64,000 nt of DNA, taken from NCBI RefSeq assembly GCF_030408735.1, contig NZ_CP047204.1, positions 2,232,001 to 2,296,000 on the forward strand, given 5' to 3'. A model generated the notes under the pieces. That model saw nothing but the letters and a program-made list of their open reading frames with translations. It did no database searches and was not told the origin of the DNA. The stretch's first letter is position 1. Every line of letters starts with the position of its first letter. Shown here in pieces: positions 8,591 to 17,103 of this stretch. This DNA comes from Corynebacterium faecale. GTDB lineage: Bacteria > Actinomycetota > Actinomycetes > Mycobacteriales > Mycobacteriaceae. The translations under genes and the position numbers were made by a program.

Positions 8591-10237
8591 TCAGAAACGC
8601 CCGTCAGCTGCATGCTGGGAACCATCCACATGTAACGTCACCTCCCCGTCGCGGTTCGGGAACATCACCGGCACCCCCTCCCGCGTTGCGGTCGGCCTGT
8701 CCGCAGCCTCCCCGTCCGGGTCGGTGACAATGATCAGCCCCGTGCCGGGTGGCACGGCTTCAGGGAGCTTGTCGACGACCACGTACCCCACCGTGGCCGG
8801 ATCCACCACCGCCGGTGGCCGGTTGCTGTTCCATTGAACAACCAGGACACCCACGAGAGCCAGTGCCATGACCTTCACCAGGCGGAGGTGGACGCCCACG
8901 ATCACCCAGCAACAGATGACCACGACCCACAGGATCCCGGTCACCCCCTCGGCGACCTCCACCGTGGCGATGGGTAATCCCTGACAGAACACACCCACGT
9001 GGTGGATCCACCAGGTGAACGGCTCCACCACCTTCAGCGCAAGGAGCTCCAGGCCACCGGGTAGCAGGGTGAGGATCACCGCGATCAATCCCACCACGGT
9101 CACCGGTGCCACGGCGGGCGCCACCAGCACATTGGCCAGCACCGCCACCAGTGATACCCGGCCCGCCATCACCGCGATGATCGGCATGGTCACCACATCC
9201 GCTGCGATCGCCACAGCCACTGCCCGCACGAGGATATCCGGCCATCCGGTTCCAGACAGCGCCCGGTAGAGCAGGGGAAACAGCATCACGATGCCCGCCG
9301 TGGCCACCACGGAGAGAATGAATCCGTATTGGACAGCCAGATCGGAATCCCAGAACAACAACCCGATCACCGCAAGGCATAAGCCATGGACCGGTTCCAT
9401 CCGGCGGGAATTCACCACGGCAGCCAGGCCCACCATGCCGGTGACCGCCGCACGCAGCACGCTGGGTTCCGTCCCCACCAGGGAGACAAACACCACGAGT
9501 GCGACTGCGGCCCATCCCAGCTGGATGCGTGGCCCGATCGTTAATAGTGCCAGCACCACCATCACGGAGGTGGTGGTGATGGAGACATTTGCCCCACTCA
9601 CCGCCGAGAGGTGGGACAGACCCGTGTCAATGTAGGTCTGCTCCTCCACGGTGTCCTGCAGGCGGGTATCACCCAGGACCATCCCAGGGATCAGTCCCTG
9701 AGAGGAATCCCCGACGTGACGCACCACCGATTCCGCAAAGGAATCCCGCACCCTGTTGACCCAGCCTGCGTACCCGTGGGCCTCCTGCAGCACCTCAACC
9801 TCAGGGGTGGTGATGAGCACGGTCCCCAGGCCCGGACGGTTGCTGTCCGCTGCTGATCCCTCCACCAGCACCCGGGCGGATCTGGGCACCTCCTGAGGTC
9901 CGTTGATGATCACCGGAACCACCGTCGGATAGCCCTCCACCCCGAGCCGGATGATGGAAAGCCCCTCCCCCAGTTTCTTTGATGATTCCACCGTCCCCGT
10001 GATCGCCTCAGGAAAGATAAACCTTTCCGCGGCCTGCACCCGTCCCCTGGCCACCAGTGCAGTTGCCGCCCCCAACACACTGACTGTGACTGCCTGTCCC
10101 CACTGCTTCAGCATCGCCATGAGCACCACCGCAATGGCGATCAGCGCGACCGCCACCCAGGCTTGGCGGGTGATAATCACCGATAACACCACCAGCCACG
10201 ACAACAATGCTGCGGGAAGCAGCCGCAGCTCCCTCAT
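8591..10237 (-). CDS. comEC: ComEC/Rec2-type DNA-channel protein
   Basis: This polytopic membrane protein of 548 residues belongs to the ComEC family, which forms the inner-membrane channel for single-stranded DNA in competent bacteria. After two N-terminal helices a soluble domain (about 70-200) leads to the competence domain, with LIPGMVLGDT near residue 180 and TGLSHLSAVSGANVSI just after it, both highly characteristic. At least eight more hydrophobic segments follow. Unlike the Bacillus protein, it has only a ~60-residue tail and no metallo-beta-lactamase domain. The start ATG overlaps the comEA stop by four bases (ATGA). Natural competence in corynebacteria is not well established, so the function is inferred. 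Confidence 0.92.
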   Translation of the reverse strand: MRELRLLPAALLSWLVVLSVIITRQAWVAVALIAIAVVLMAMLKQWGQAVTVSVLGAATALVARGRVQAAERFIFPEAITGTVESSKKLGEGLSIIRLGVEGYPTVVPVIINGPQEVPRSARVLVEGSAADSNRPGLGTVLITTPEVEVLQEAHGYAGWVNRVRDSFAESVVRHVGDSSQGLIPGMVLGDTRLQDTVEEQTYIDTGLSHLSAVSGANVSITTTSVMVVLALLTIGPRIQLGWAAVALVVFVSLVGTEPSVLRAAVTGMVGLAAVVNSRRMEPVHGLCLAVIGLLFWDSDLAVQYGFILSVVATAGIVMLFPLLYRALSGTGWPDILVRAVAVAIAADVVTMPIIAVMAGRVSLVAVLANVLVAPAVAPVTVVGLIAVILTLLPGGLELLALKVVEPFTWWIHHVGVFCQGLPIATVEVAEGVTGILWVVVICCWVIVGVHLRLVKVMALALVGVLVVQWNSNRPPAVVDPATVGYVVVDKLPEAVPPGTGLIIVTDPDGEAADRPTATREGVPVMFPNRDGEVTLHVDGSQHAADGRF

Positions 10238-10926
10238 AACCTCACCGACTCTGACAACTGCGCAAATTTGGAGGGGCCGATTCCCTTGACGTTGAGAAGA
10301 TCATCTACTGATGTGAATCCACCACTGGTGTCCCGGTACTGCAGGATCGCCTGGGCTGTCTTCTCCCCCACCCCGGGGAGAGTGACCAGCTCGTCTACCG
10401 TCGCGCTGTTGAGGGAGACCAGACCGCCTGCATCCACGCCACCCGTGATCCCCGTGCCACTGGCAATAGGGGGTGGTGGCAGCGACTCCGGTGGCGCCTG
10501 CCCCTGCGGCACCACCACGATCTGCACCCCGTCCTCCAGCACCTGCGCCAGGTTCAAGGTGGTCAACTCGGCATCCGGGAGCGCACCGGCAGCGGCCAGT
10601 GCATCCGCCACCCGGGCATTCGGCGCCAGGGTCACCAGGCCGGGTTTGCTCACATGCCCCAGAACAGAGACAACAATGCCGGTGTCCTGCTCACTGGATG
10701 TCTGTTGGACCGATGACTGTGCCAACGCCGTCACCGTCACCGGCTCATGGGGATCCTCCCGGAGGAGAAACCACCCGCCCGCACCCACCACGGCGACGCC
10801 TGCCACCACCGCTGCGTGCCGGAGGGAGACGGCGAATCTGGGCGTGGGGTAATCCACATCCAACAGATCCTCCGTCCCCGTCGGACGTGTCAGGTCCTTC
10901 AACCTGGCTGCGATATCGGGCTTCAT
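10234..10926 (-). CDS. comEA: ComEA-type helix-hairpin-helix DNA-binding protein
   Basis: ComEA is the membrane-anchored receptor that binds incoming double-stranded DNA. The chosen ATG at 10926 gives 230 residues: a cytoplasmic lead of about 35 residues, one transmembrane segment (AVVAGVAVVGAGGWFLL), an SLBB-like domain (GHVSKPGLVTL onward), a Pro-rich linker, and a C-terminal double helix-hairpin-helix with LPGVGEKTAQAIL and VKGIGPSKFAQL. A further upstream in-frame start would add 18 residues without a ribosome site. It is the first gene of comEA-comEC-holA. Confidence 0.93.
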   Translation of the reverse strand: MKPDIAARLKDLTRPTGTEDLLDVDYPTPRFAVSLRHAAVVAGVAVVGAGGWFLLREDPHEPVTVTALAQSSVQQTSSEQDTGIVVSVLGHVSKPGLVTLAPNARVADALAAAGALPDAELTTLNLAQVLEDGVQIVVVPQGQAPPESLPPPPIASGTGITGGVDAGGLVSLNSATVDELVTLPGVGEKTAQAILQYRDTSGGFTSVDDLLNVKGIGPSKFAQLSESVRL

Positions 10927-11293
10927 ACCCACACACGCTAAACCGCCCTCCCAACGGTGAACAACCAGCGGGTTCCCCACCCTGTGGATGGATCAGGCGG
11001 TCAACTATCCGCTGTGGATAACCCACCCGCCTTCACCCACATCCCCTGTGGCACACACCACAAAAGCCGACTCGGATGACCCCGTAGCCTTCCCCGCGCA
11101 ACCACCGTTTCCACGCCCCCTACCTGGGGTGATGGAGAAAACCGCCGCACCCATCGCCCGCGCTCTGTACCGTGGGGCCACACGAGAACCGAGAAGGCCC
11201 AAGAAGGTCCGACCGGGGTTGCGTCTGTGCACCATTGTGGAAATGGGCATCTCCCCCGGTATCTGCCCCACTGGGCCGCCACCTAAGGAGAGC
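10927..11293. other. Divergent intergenic region, comEA / sodC
   Basis: This 367-base gap separates two divergent genes. It holds TGTGGATAA at 11013-11021, identical to the reverse complement of a consensus DnaA box, and a related TGTGGATGG at 10983; with only one exact copy I do not infer origin activity. The open frame running from about 10988 into sodC has no ribosome site and no sequence character. Promoters must lie here, but I cannot place them. Confidence 0.35.
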
Positions 11294-11998
11294 ATGACCA
11301 TCATGACCACCGCATCCCGATCAAATACCAGAAGATCCCTGCCACGTTCCATCATCGCCGTCCTGGCCACCACCGGGCTTCTTGCAGTCAGTGCATGTGC
11401 AACGGAGGATGACACAGACAACAGTGCAGCAACCACCACCGCAGAGCAGGCCACCCAGGCCACAAACACCGTGGACAACAACACCGACACCACCGTCGCC
11501 GATGATTCCAGGCTGACCGCCACCGTCAACAATGCTGACGGCACGGAGATCGGCACCGTGGACTTCCTGGAGAATGACGATGCCGTGAGCATCGCCGTCG
11601 AATTCAGTGATCTGGAGCCGGGTTTCTACGGCCTCCACATCCACCAGACCGGACTCTGTGAGACCGACAGCGCCGCCCCGGATGATCCAGAGAACGTAGG
11701 TGACTTCCTCTCCGCGGGCAGCCACCTCGGGTCCGGGGAATCCGATCACCCGGATCACCCCGGTGATCTGCCACAGCTGCTGGTGAAGGAATCCGGTGAG
11801 GCCATGCTCGCGTTCGAAACTGACCGGTTCACACTGGAGGATCTGGAGGATGAGGACGGCTCCGCGCTGATGATCCACTCCACACCTGACAACTACGCCA
11901 ATATCCCGGACCGTTATACCGAGGGTGGCGCGGATGAGGATACGTTGAGCACCGGTGATGCCGGCAGTCGCCTGGCGTGTGGTGTCATCGCTGAATAA
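11294..11998 (+). CDS. sodC: Cu/Zn superoxide dismutase, lipoprotein
   Basis: This predicted secreted lipoprotein (234 residues) dismutates superoxide at the cell surface. A signal peptide ends in the lipobox V-S-A-C (Cys near residue 36), then a Thr-rich linker of about 45 residues, then the SodC domain. The copper ligands (GLHIH), the bridging His (AGSHLG), the zinc ligands (His, His, Asp in SDHPDHPGDLP) and the late copper His (MIHST) are all present, as are the two Cys (GLCETD, LACGV) of the structural disulfide. The ATG at 11294 is three bases from AAGGAG; a second ATG at 11303 may be the better start. It stands alone on the plus strand. Confidence 0.9.
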   Translation: MTIMTTASRSNTRRSLPRSIIAVLATTGLLAVSACATEDDTDNSAATTTAEQATQATNTVDNNTDTTVADDSRLTATVNNADGTEIGTVDFLENDDAVSIAVEFSDLEPGFYGLHIHQTGLCETDSAAPDDPENVGDFLSAGSHLGSGESDHPDHPGDLPQLLVKESGEAMLAFETDRFTLEDLEDEDGSALMIHSTPDNYANIPDRYTEGGADEDTLSTGDAGSRLACGVIAE

Positions 11999-12017
11999 TC
12001 TGGTTTCTCCCTCGAAG

Positions 12018-12058
12018 CGGTGGTGAGGCCGGGTGCCTCACCGCTCCAGCACGTGGAG
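12018..12058. terminator. Possible terminator between sodC and degV
   Basis: Two hairpins lie between the convergent genes: GGTGAGGC with GCCTCACC (about 12021-12042), and CTCCA (12044-12048) with TGGAG (12054-12058). The second is followed on the plus strand by AGCTCTTTTA, a weak T-run. The signal is moderate, mainly for sodC. Confidence 0.45.
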
Positions 12059-12065
12059 AGCTCTT

Positions 12066-12863
12066 TTAGATCCCATCCTCGGCGCTGAACACACACGAGA
12101 CCGCGATCGCACCCGGTCCGGAATGCACCGCCAGGGTGGGATCAACATCCACCATCATGAAACTCGACCCCTCCGGAAGAGAATCAGTGAGCAACTCCTC
12201 CAGAGCCTTGGCTGCCTCGCGCGCCTCATTCTGGGCGATGGCCACGAACACCGGGGCATCCTCAGCACGGATCTGGGCGAGCTCCACCAGTTTGGCGAAG
12301 GCCTTGGACTGGGTGCGGGTCTTTGCGGCGATCTCCATGCGCCCCTCATGGACACGCATGATGGGACGGTTCGCCAGCGCCGTCGACACCATCGCCGTGG
12401 CCGTGGAGATCCGACCTGAGCGCCGCAGCTCATCGATGCGGTGCAGGTAGATCCAGGTCTCGGAGCGTTTCAGGGTGTCCACGGCGATGTCATAACACTC
12501 CTCCAGTGAAGCACCGCCCTTGGCCAGTTTCGCGGCCGCCATGGCTGCGGCACCCACCGCCATGCCGAGCGACCCGGTATCCACCACGCGCACAGCCCCC
12601 TCGGCGAACACCGCAGCGGCAGTGACCGCGGCGGACCAGGTGGAGGACAGATCCTTGGAGAGATGCAGTGCCAGCACCCCGGCGTCACCGCCGCGCTCCA
12701 ACTGACGGGCGTAGGCTGCCGCGAGTTCCAGGGAGGACAGCCCGGAGGTGGTGCGTTCCTCCCCGTTCTGCATCATGTGCAGATCAATGACGGTGATGTC
12801 GAGTTCATCGGCCACTTCATCGGGCAGACACGCTGATGAATCCGTGATGACGCGAACTGCCAT
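12066..12863 (-). CDS. DegV/FakB-family fatty-acid-binding protein
   Basis: DegV-family proteins bind a fatty acid in a two-domain fold; in FakAB systems they present it to a kinase for phosphorylation. The product of 265 residues begins VRVITDSSACLP, the standard DegV start with the TDS motif, and has the second-domain signatures LHRIDELRRSGRI and RPIMRVHEGRM. The start ATG is at 12863. In mycobacteria a DegV gene also sits near comEA, comEC and holA, so the locus is ancestral. No FakA-type kinase gene is present in the window. Confidence 0.88.
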   Translation of the reverse strand: MAVRVITDSSACLPDEVADELDITVIDLHMMQNGEERTTSGLSSLELAAAYARQLERGGDAGVLALHLSKDLSSTWSAAVTAAAVFAEGAVRVVDTGSLGMAVGAAAMAAAKLAKGGASLEECYDIAVDTLKRSETWIYLHRIDELRRSGRISTATAMVSTALANRPIMRVHEGRMEIAAKTRTQSKAFAKLVELAQIRAEDAPVFVAIAQNEAREAAKALEELLTDSLPEGSSFMMVDVDPTLAVHSGPGAIAVSCVFSAEDGI

Positions 12864-12941
12864 GACAACCGACTTCCCTTAAATCCGCTCAATGGTGGCC
12901 GGCCTCCTGCAGGAGGCCGGCGACCATAACACTGACAACCG

Positions 12942-13655
12942 TTAACTGTTGGTGACGCCCATATTCCACCCGTCAAGATACCACTGGGCATTACCCACAT
13001 TATTGCGATCAAAAACAGGTCCCGGGGTGTTCACCGTGGAATTCTTCAGATCATCCTCGGGATTCTCACTGCCCGGGTAATAACGGGGGCGGGCAGTCAG
13101 TTGCGCCCAGCAGGTATTACCCAACCCGGAGAACATCGGATACTGGTCAAACTCCAGACCAAGCAGATTGGAGGTCAATGCGTTGATTGTTCCACCATGG
13201 GCGACGATGAGGACGGTGCCATTGTTCCAATCGGAACGGGTGACCATCAGTTCGTCGACAAGCTGCCTGGCCCGTCGGGCCACCTCGATGCGGGACTCGC
13301 CACCGGGCGGGGCCCACTGGGGGTCATGGCGCCATTTGGCGCGCGCCCCCGGGTAGGCCGCATCGATTTCCTGATGCGTCTTGGCCTGCCACTCGCCGAG
13401 GTGGGTTTCCCGGAGACGGCGATCAGTGGTCACATCAGCCTGGATGAGGTCCGCCACCGCCTGCGCTGTCTTGTGGGCGCGGGTGAGGTCGGAGCTGACC
13501 ACGTGGGCGATATTCTGCCCAGCGAGCACGCGTGCGGCATCCTCCGCCTGGCGGATCCCCAGTTCGGATAATTCAGTATCCAGCTGGCCCTGCATGCGGG
13601 AGGTCGCATTGTAGTCAGTCTGCCCGTGGCGGAGCAGAATCAGGCGGCGCGTCAT
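12942..13655 (-). CDS. gpgP: Histidine phosphatase family protein, GpgP-like
   Basis: This protein of 237 residues belongs to the phosphoglycerate-mutase-like histidine phosphatases. The catalytic LILLRHGQTDYN motif is at residues 5-16, the acid/base Glu lies in LRETHLGEW, and the second catalytic His is in LIVAHGGTI. Its position directly next to rsfS and nadD matches the mycobacterial glucosyl-3-phosphoglycerate phosphatase (Rv2419c), so I name it GpgP-like by synteny; the true substrate could be another phosphate monoester. A C-terminal tail of about 45 residues follows the core. It lies 33 bases after the rsfS stop and is probably co-transcribed with it. Confidence 0.82.
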   Translation of the reverse strand: MTRRLILLRHGQTDYNATSRMQGQLDTELSELGIRQAEDAARVLAGQNIAHVVSSDLTRAHKTAQAVADLIQADVTTDRRLRETHLGEWQAKTHQEIDAAYPGARAKWRHDPQWAPPGGESRIEVARRARQLVDELMVTRSDWNNGTVLIVAHGGTINALTSNLLGLEFDQYPMFSGLGNTCWAQLTARPRYYPGSENPEDDLKNSTVNTPGPVFDRNNVGNAQWYLDGWNMGVTNS

Positions 13656-13688
13656 GGTCTCGTCCCCTCGTCGGTGATGCCGGAGATC

Positions 13689-14162
13689 TTAGTCGTCCTC
13701 GTACCCGGGCTCGTACTCAGCCGGAACGGGTGGCAGATCCTCGATGGAATCCACGGTACGGATGTCGGTCTCATCAGACCAGGAAGCGGGGCGCTGCATG
13801 GTCTCCAGGCCCTCCACGTCGATGAGCGGGCAATCGCGGTAGAGACGATCCAGGCCATAGAATTCACGCTCAGCCTGACGCTGGATGTGGATGACCAGGA
13901 TGCCGTAATCAAGGAGCACCCAACGGTTCTCGCGGTTGCCCTCGCGGCGCTTCGGCTCGAAACCAGCCGCTGTCATCTCCGCCTCAACCTCTTCGACGAT
14001 GGCGCCGACCTGGCGCTCATTGTCAGCGGAGGCCAGGACGAAAACATCGGTGATGGCGACCATGTCAGAGACATCGATGACGGCGATGTCTTCAGCCTTC
14101 TTCTCATCGGCCGCCTTAGCCGCGATGGTGGCAAGACGGATTGACTCATTAGTTGCAGACAC
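13689..14162 (-). CDS. rsfS: Ribosomal silencing factor RsfS
   Basis: RsfS binds L14 on the 50S subunit and blocks joining with the 30S, lowering translation in starvation. The start is a GTG at 14162, with AAGGA seven bases upstream, giving 157 residues. The core shows the DUF143 pattern: AEDIAVIDVSDMVAITDVFVLAS, the NERQV helix, and NRWVLLDYGILVIHI with EFYGLDRLY. The last 50 residues form an acidic, Pro-containing extension ending EPGYEDD, typical of actinobacterial members. A long open stretch upstream of the GTG has no start support and overlaps nadD. Confidence 0.93.
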   Translation of the reverse strand: MSATNESIRLATIAAKAADEKKAEDIAVIDVSDMVAITDVFVLASADNERQVGAIVEEVEAEMTAAGFEPKRREGNRENRWVLLDYGILVIHIQRQAEREFYGLDRLYRDCPLIDVEGLETMQRPASWSDETDIRTVDSIEDLPPVPAEYEPGYEDD

Positions 14163-14346
14163 AAATATCCTTAAAACTGCTGTAGTAGCCCTCCCCTGGA
14201 ACAGGGAGAACCGACGCACCGAATCGATTCCGGACGTCAACCTCTCCCAGTTTTCCACGAAGGACGTGTTTTCACCTACTTTTGCGGCGAAGTTGGAACT
14301 TTCGGACGCATCACCCGCGCTTATCGACGCCCACCTCCACCGCTGG

Positions 14347-14979
14347 TTACGGTTCAGCGGTCGGTGTGCCCGCCTGGTACATCTGCCGTTTGGTGATGTA
14401 CTGAACCACCCCATCCGGCACCAGGTACCAGACAGGGTGCCCGTCCCGGGCCCGTTCCCGGCAATCCGTGGAGGAGATCGCCATGGCGGGAATATCCACC
14501 AGTGACACCCGATCCTTGTGCATCTCCGGGATGATGTCATCATCCAGTTCATATCCCGGGCGGGTGACACCCACGAAGTGCGCCAGGTCGAACATGGTCT
14601 CCCAGTCCCGCCACGTGACGATCATGGCCAGGGCATCTGCGCCGGTGATGAAGAACAGGTCCGCATCCGGATACTGCGCGCGGATATCGGTCAGGGTGTC
14701 GATGGTGTAGGTGTCACCCCCGCGATCAATATCCACCCGGGACACATGAAACCTCGGGTTGGAGGCGGTGGCGATCACCGTCATCAGGTACCGGTCCTCC
14801 GCGGGGCTGACCACCCGGTCAGCCTTCTGCCACGGTTGGCCGGTGGGCACATAGATCACCATGTCCAGGCCGAATCGGTCAGCCACCTCCGAACCGGCGA
14901 CCAGGTGTCCGTGGTGGATCGGATCGAAGGTGCCACCCATGATGCCGATTCTCCTCCGGCGGTGTGTGTCAGGAGTCAT
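14347..14979 (-). CDS. nadD: Nicotinate-nucleotide adenylyltransferase
   Basis: NadD transfers AMP from ATP to nicotinate mononucleotide to make deamido-NAD in NAD synthesis. The 210-residue product carries the nucleotidyltransferase signature [15 protein letters not shown] (residues 11-25) with both catalytic His residues, the FITGADAL motif, WRDWE, and the C-terminal ISSTDCRER motif for ATP phosphates. The ATG at 14979 keeps a short basic lead before the core; longer upstream starts add unrelated sequence. The gap to rsfS (14163-14346) is empty apart from one copy of the 11-mer GCTTATCGACG (14319-14329). Confidence 0.95.
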   Translation of the reverse strand: MTPDTHRRRRIGIMGGTFDPIHHGHLVAGSEVADRFGLDMVIYVPTGQPWQKADRVVSPAEDRYLMTVIATASNPRFHVSRVDIDRGGDTYTIDTLTDIRAQYPDADLFFITGADALAMIVTWRDWETMFDLAHFVGVTRPGYELDDDIIPEMHKDRVSLVDIPAMAISSTDCRERARDGHPVWYLVPDGVVQYITKRQMYQAGTPTAEP

Positions 14980-15004
14980 AGGGGAAAAGTATATCGTTTT
15001 GTGT

Positions 15005-16072
15005 TTACCCGGCGCGGGCGACGGCGTCTGAGATCCAACCGGACACCGTGGACATGACCTCTTCATCCCAGATCTGGCGGGTGACAAAGTACTGTAGATG
15101 CGCCCTGCCCCCACGGGATTCTCCCGTGCTGAGATACGCCCCTGCCAGCGAGGATCCAGATGTGGAGAACTGCTCACCATCACGGTCACACACCACATCA
15201 CCGGGCAGACAATAGTTGATCTTATTGGGATGATGCAGGGTGGGTTCATCGACCGAACTGATCAGACCGCCCGCGGCCGACCTATGACCGATGATGGTGG
15301 GATCATCAGCACGGAGTGCGGGGTTGGCAACCAGGAGTGTTCCCACGTACTGGTCCCGGTCAATCAACTCAGGTTCCTGTCCATCCACCACCAGCACACC
15401 CTGGGAATAACCCACCAGTAGATACTGCGATCGGCAGCCTGTCTCCATCTCAAACCGGTCGATGGCCTCCATCACGCTCTCCCGTCCGGTGATGAGCGAT
15501 GATCCGAATTCGATGGCCGTCGACCCGTCAGAGGACAGTGGCATGGCCGCCGGGTAGTCGATATGGCTCAACCCCATGACATAAACATTCTTCATCAGGG
15601 ACTCCCCGGTATCCCGGACATGCTGCTGTTCCATGCGACCGAACAAGTGCCGGAGGTTGCGTTCCTCGAACCCGTTGGAGGTCCACGGCGCTTCCTCGCT
15701 GTACCTGGCAGGACGGATCTGTGAGTTCTGTTCACTGCCCCGCGCCGCAATCACCGTGACGGCGGGGCATTCCCCCATCTGTGGTGGATCAAAAACCTGG
15801 TAGTACAGCTCCTCCTGCAGCACCGGGTGCAGGGGGATATAGGAATCATCCAGCGGCTTGGTTACCCGTTCGAGGAACTGCTCGTCAGTCTCGGGAAAGA
15901 GCCTGTCCAGGAGGTTACTGGAGCCACTGCTGAGCGAATCCACAGCGGAGGAGGCAGAGGACCCGGAGGACCCGGACGATCCGCTGCTGACGGCCCCTGC
16001 CGGACCTGCCAGCAGGAGGGCTGCTGACAGGGCGGCAACAGCTGACTTCATCACAGAACCGAATATGCTCAT
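15005..16072 (-). CDS. Secreted cutinase-family serine hydrolase (1)
   Basis: This exported alpha/beta hydrolase (355 residues) has a signal peptide ending near AGPAGA-VSS, then a Ser/Gly-rich linker of about 25 residues and a cutinase-like domain. The nucleophile motif is GYSQG (about residue 222), preceded by a conserved Cys pair (GECPAV and ETGCRS), and the catalytic Asp lies in the CLPGDVVCD motif with a His near GRAHLQYF. The family cleaves esters such as lipids or polyesters at the cell envelope; the substrate is unknown. An internal Met at 16051 is an alternative start. It follows a paralogous gene after five bases, so the two are co-transcribed. Confidence 0.85.
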   Translation of the reverse strand: MSIFGSVMKSAVAALSAALLLAGPAGAVSSGSSGSSGSSASSAVDSLSSGSSNLLDRLFPETDEQFLERVTKPLDDSYIPLHPVLQEELYYQVFDPPQMGECPAVTVIAARGSEQNSQIRPARYSEEAPWTSNGFEERNLRHLFGRMEQQHVRDTGESLMKNVYVMGLSHIDYPAAMPLSSDGSTAIEFGSSLITGRESVMEAIDRFEMETGCRSQYLLVGYSQGVLVVDGQEPELIDRDQYVGTLLVANPALRADDPTIIGHRSAAGGLISSVDEPTLHHPNKINYCLPGDVVCDRDGEQFSTSGSSLAGAYLSTGESRGGRAHLQYFVTRQIWDEEVMSTVSGWISDAVARAG

Positions 16073-16077
16073 GGCCT

Positions 16078-17016
16078 TTAATGTATCGTCTGTTGGCCTG
16101 CTGGGTGCGCAGGTTTCCCGTGTTCTTCTACAATCCAGCTGCTGAACCTGTCAGCAACCTCACCGATATGCACCTCTGACTCCGGATCGAGGAAATACTG
16201 GGCATGGGGACTGTCACTGGCTTCATCAACCGCCCGCTGCACAGCGGTGGGTGTGGGATCGCAGGCCACATCATCGGGGATGCAGTACATGATCCGGTTG
16301 GGGCTGCGTGCTGTCTCCAGGGAGTTATAGGGCAGTCGCCCGAGCACTCCCCCGGCGCTGGCGATCGCTCCGATCACGGCAGGGTCTCCCGGTGACTGGT
16401 GCACACTGCCCAGGTACAGGGTCCCCACCAGCTGCCCCTTCTCCGCAAGCCAGGATTCCTGGAACGAAAGGACAGTCGCTCCCAGGGAATAGCCGATCAG
16501 GATATAACCCGGGGTACATCCCGAGCTGGTCTCATAATTCTCAATGGCGGTACGGATACCGGGGATGGACACGTCGAGGCTGTTCTTGAGACCCGAGACG
16601 GTGTCAGTCACCAACCCGCCCAGCTGGGGAAGCACGGCTCCCAGATCCGCGGCATCGGTGACCTCGGGGATGCTGACATCAGCCGGGTAGTACTCCTCGC
16701 TCAAGCCGAGGACATAGGTGTCCGCCAACAGGGATTGTCCCTGGTTGGCCGCCGCGTGACGGTTCTCCGCAAATTGGAGGAAGGTGCGGATGTTCTCGCC
16801 TTCCCAGCCGGTGGAGACAAAATCCGACTGCGGGCTGTACCGGACCGGGGTGACGCTATCCCGGGAATCATTACCGCGCGCAACCACCACCACGGTGGAG
16901 GGGCAGTCCGCCACGGGGACATCGAACCCCATGTCCCCCGCGCTCGCAATGGGTGCGGACGCACACACCAGAGCGCTCAGGAGGATACCAGTCAGGAAAC
17001 GCGCCACCTTATGCAT
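16078..17016 (-). CDS. Secreted cutinase-family serine hydrolase (2)
   Basis: This paralogue of the downstream gene has 312 residues. Its signal peptide cleaves near ASA-GDM, and no Ser/Gly linker is present. The domain shares the N-terminal CPSTVVVVARG strand, the nucleophile motif GYSLG (Leu instead of Gln after Ser), and the CIPDDVACD Asp motif with SPHAQYFLD near the end. I chose the ATG at 17016; a TTG at 17025 is also open. No Shine-Dalgarno is visible. It lies 87 bases after proA on the same strand and five bases before its paralogue. Confidence 0.83.
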   Translation of the reverse strand: MHKVARFLTGILLSALVCASAPIASAGDMGFDVPVADCPSTVVVVARGNDSRDSVTPVRYSPQSDFVSTGWEGENIRTFLQFAENRHAAANQGQSLLADTYVLGLSEEYYPADVSIPEVTDAADLGAVLPQLGGLVTDTVSGLKNSLDVSIPGIRTAIENYETSSGCTPGYILIGYSLGATVLSFQESWLAEKGQLVGTLYLGSVHQSPGDPAVIGAIASAGGVLGRLPYNSLETARSPNRIMYCIPDDVACDPTPTAVQRAVDEASDSPHAQYFLDPESEVHIGEVADRFSSWIVEEHGKPAHPAGQQTIH

Positions 17017-17103
17017 AACTGACAACTATATGGCGGCGTGCCTGCGGATCCAGGAACTGGGGGCACCCCGCCCCCTCACTGGGGTGAACGGGGCGAGAGG
17101 ATG

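Noticed and set aside
11013..11021. TGTGGATAA, a perfect DnaA-box match, upstream of sodC
   Set aside because: One exact 9-mer without a cluster, AT-rich unwinding segment or origin genes is expected by chance in a window of this size.
10988..11293. A 102-residue N-terminal extension of SodC
   Set aside because: It would bury the signal peptide and lipobox in the middle of the protein and has no ribosome site.
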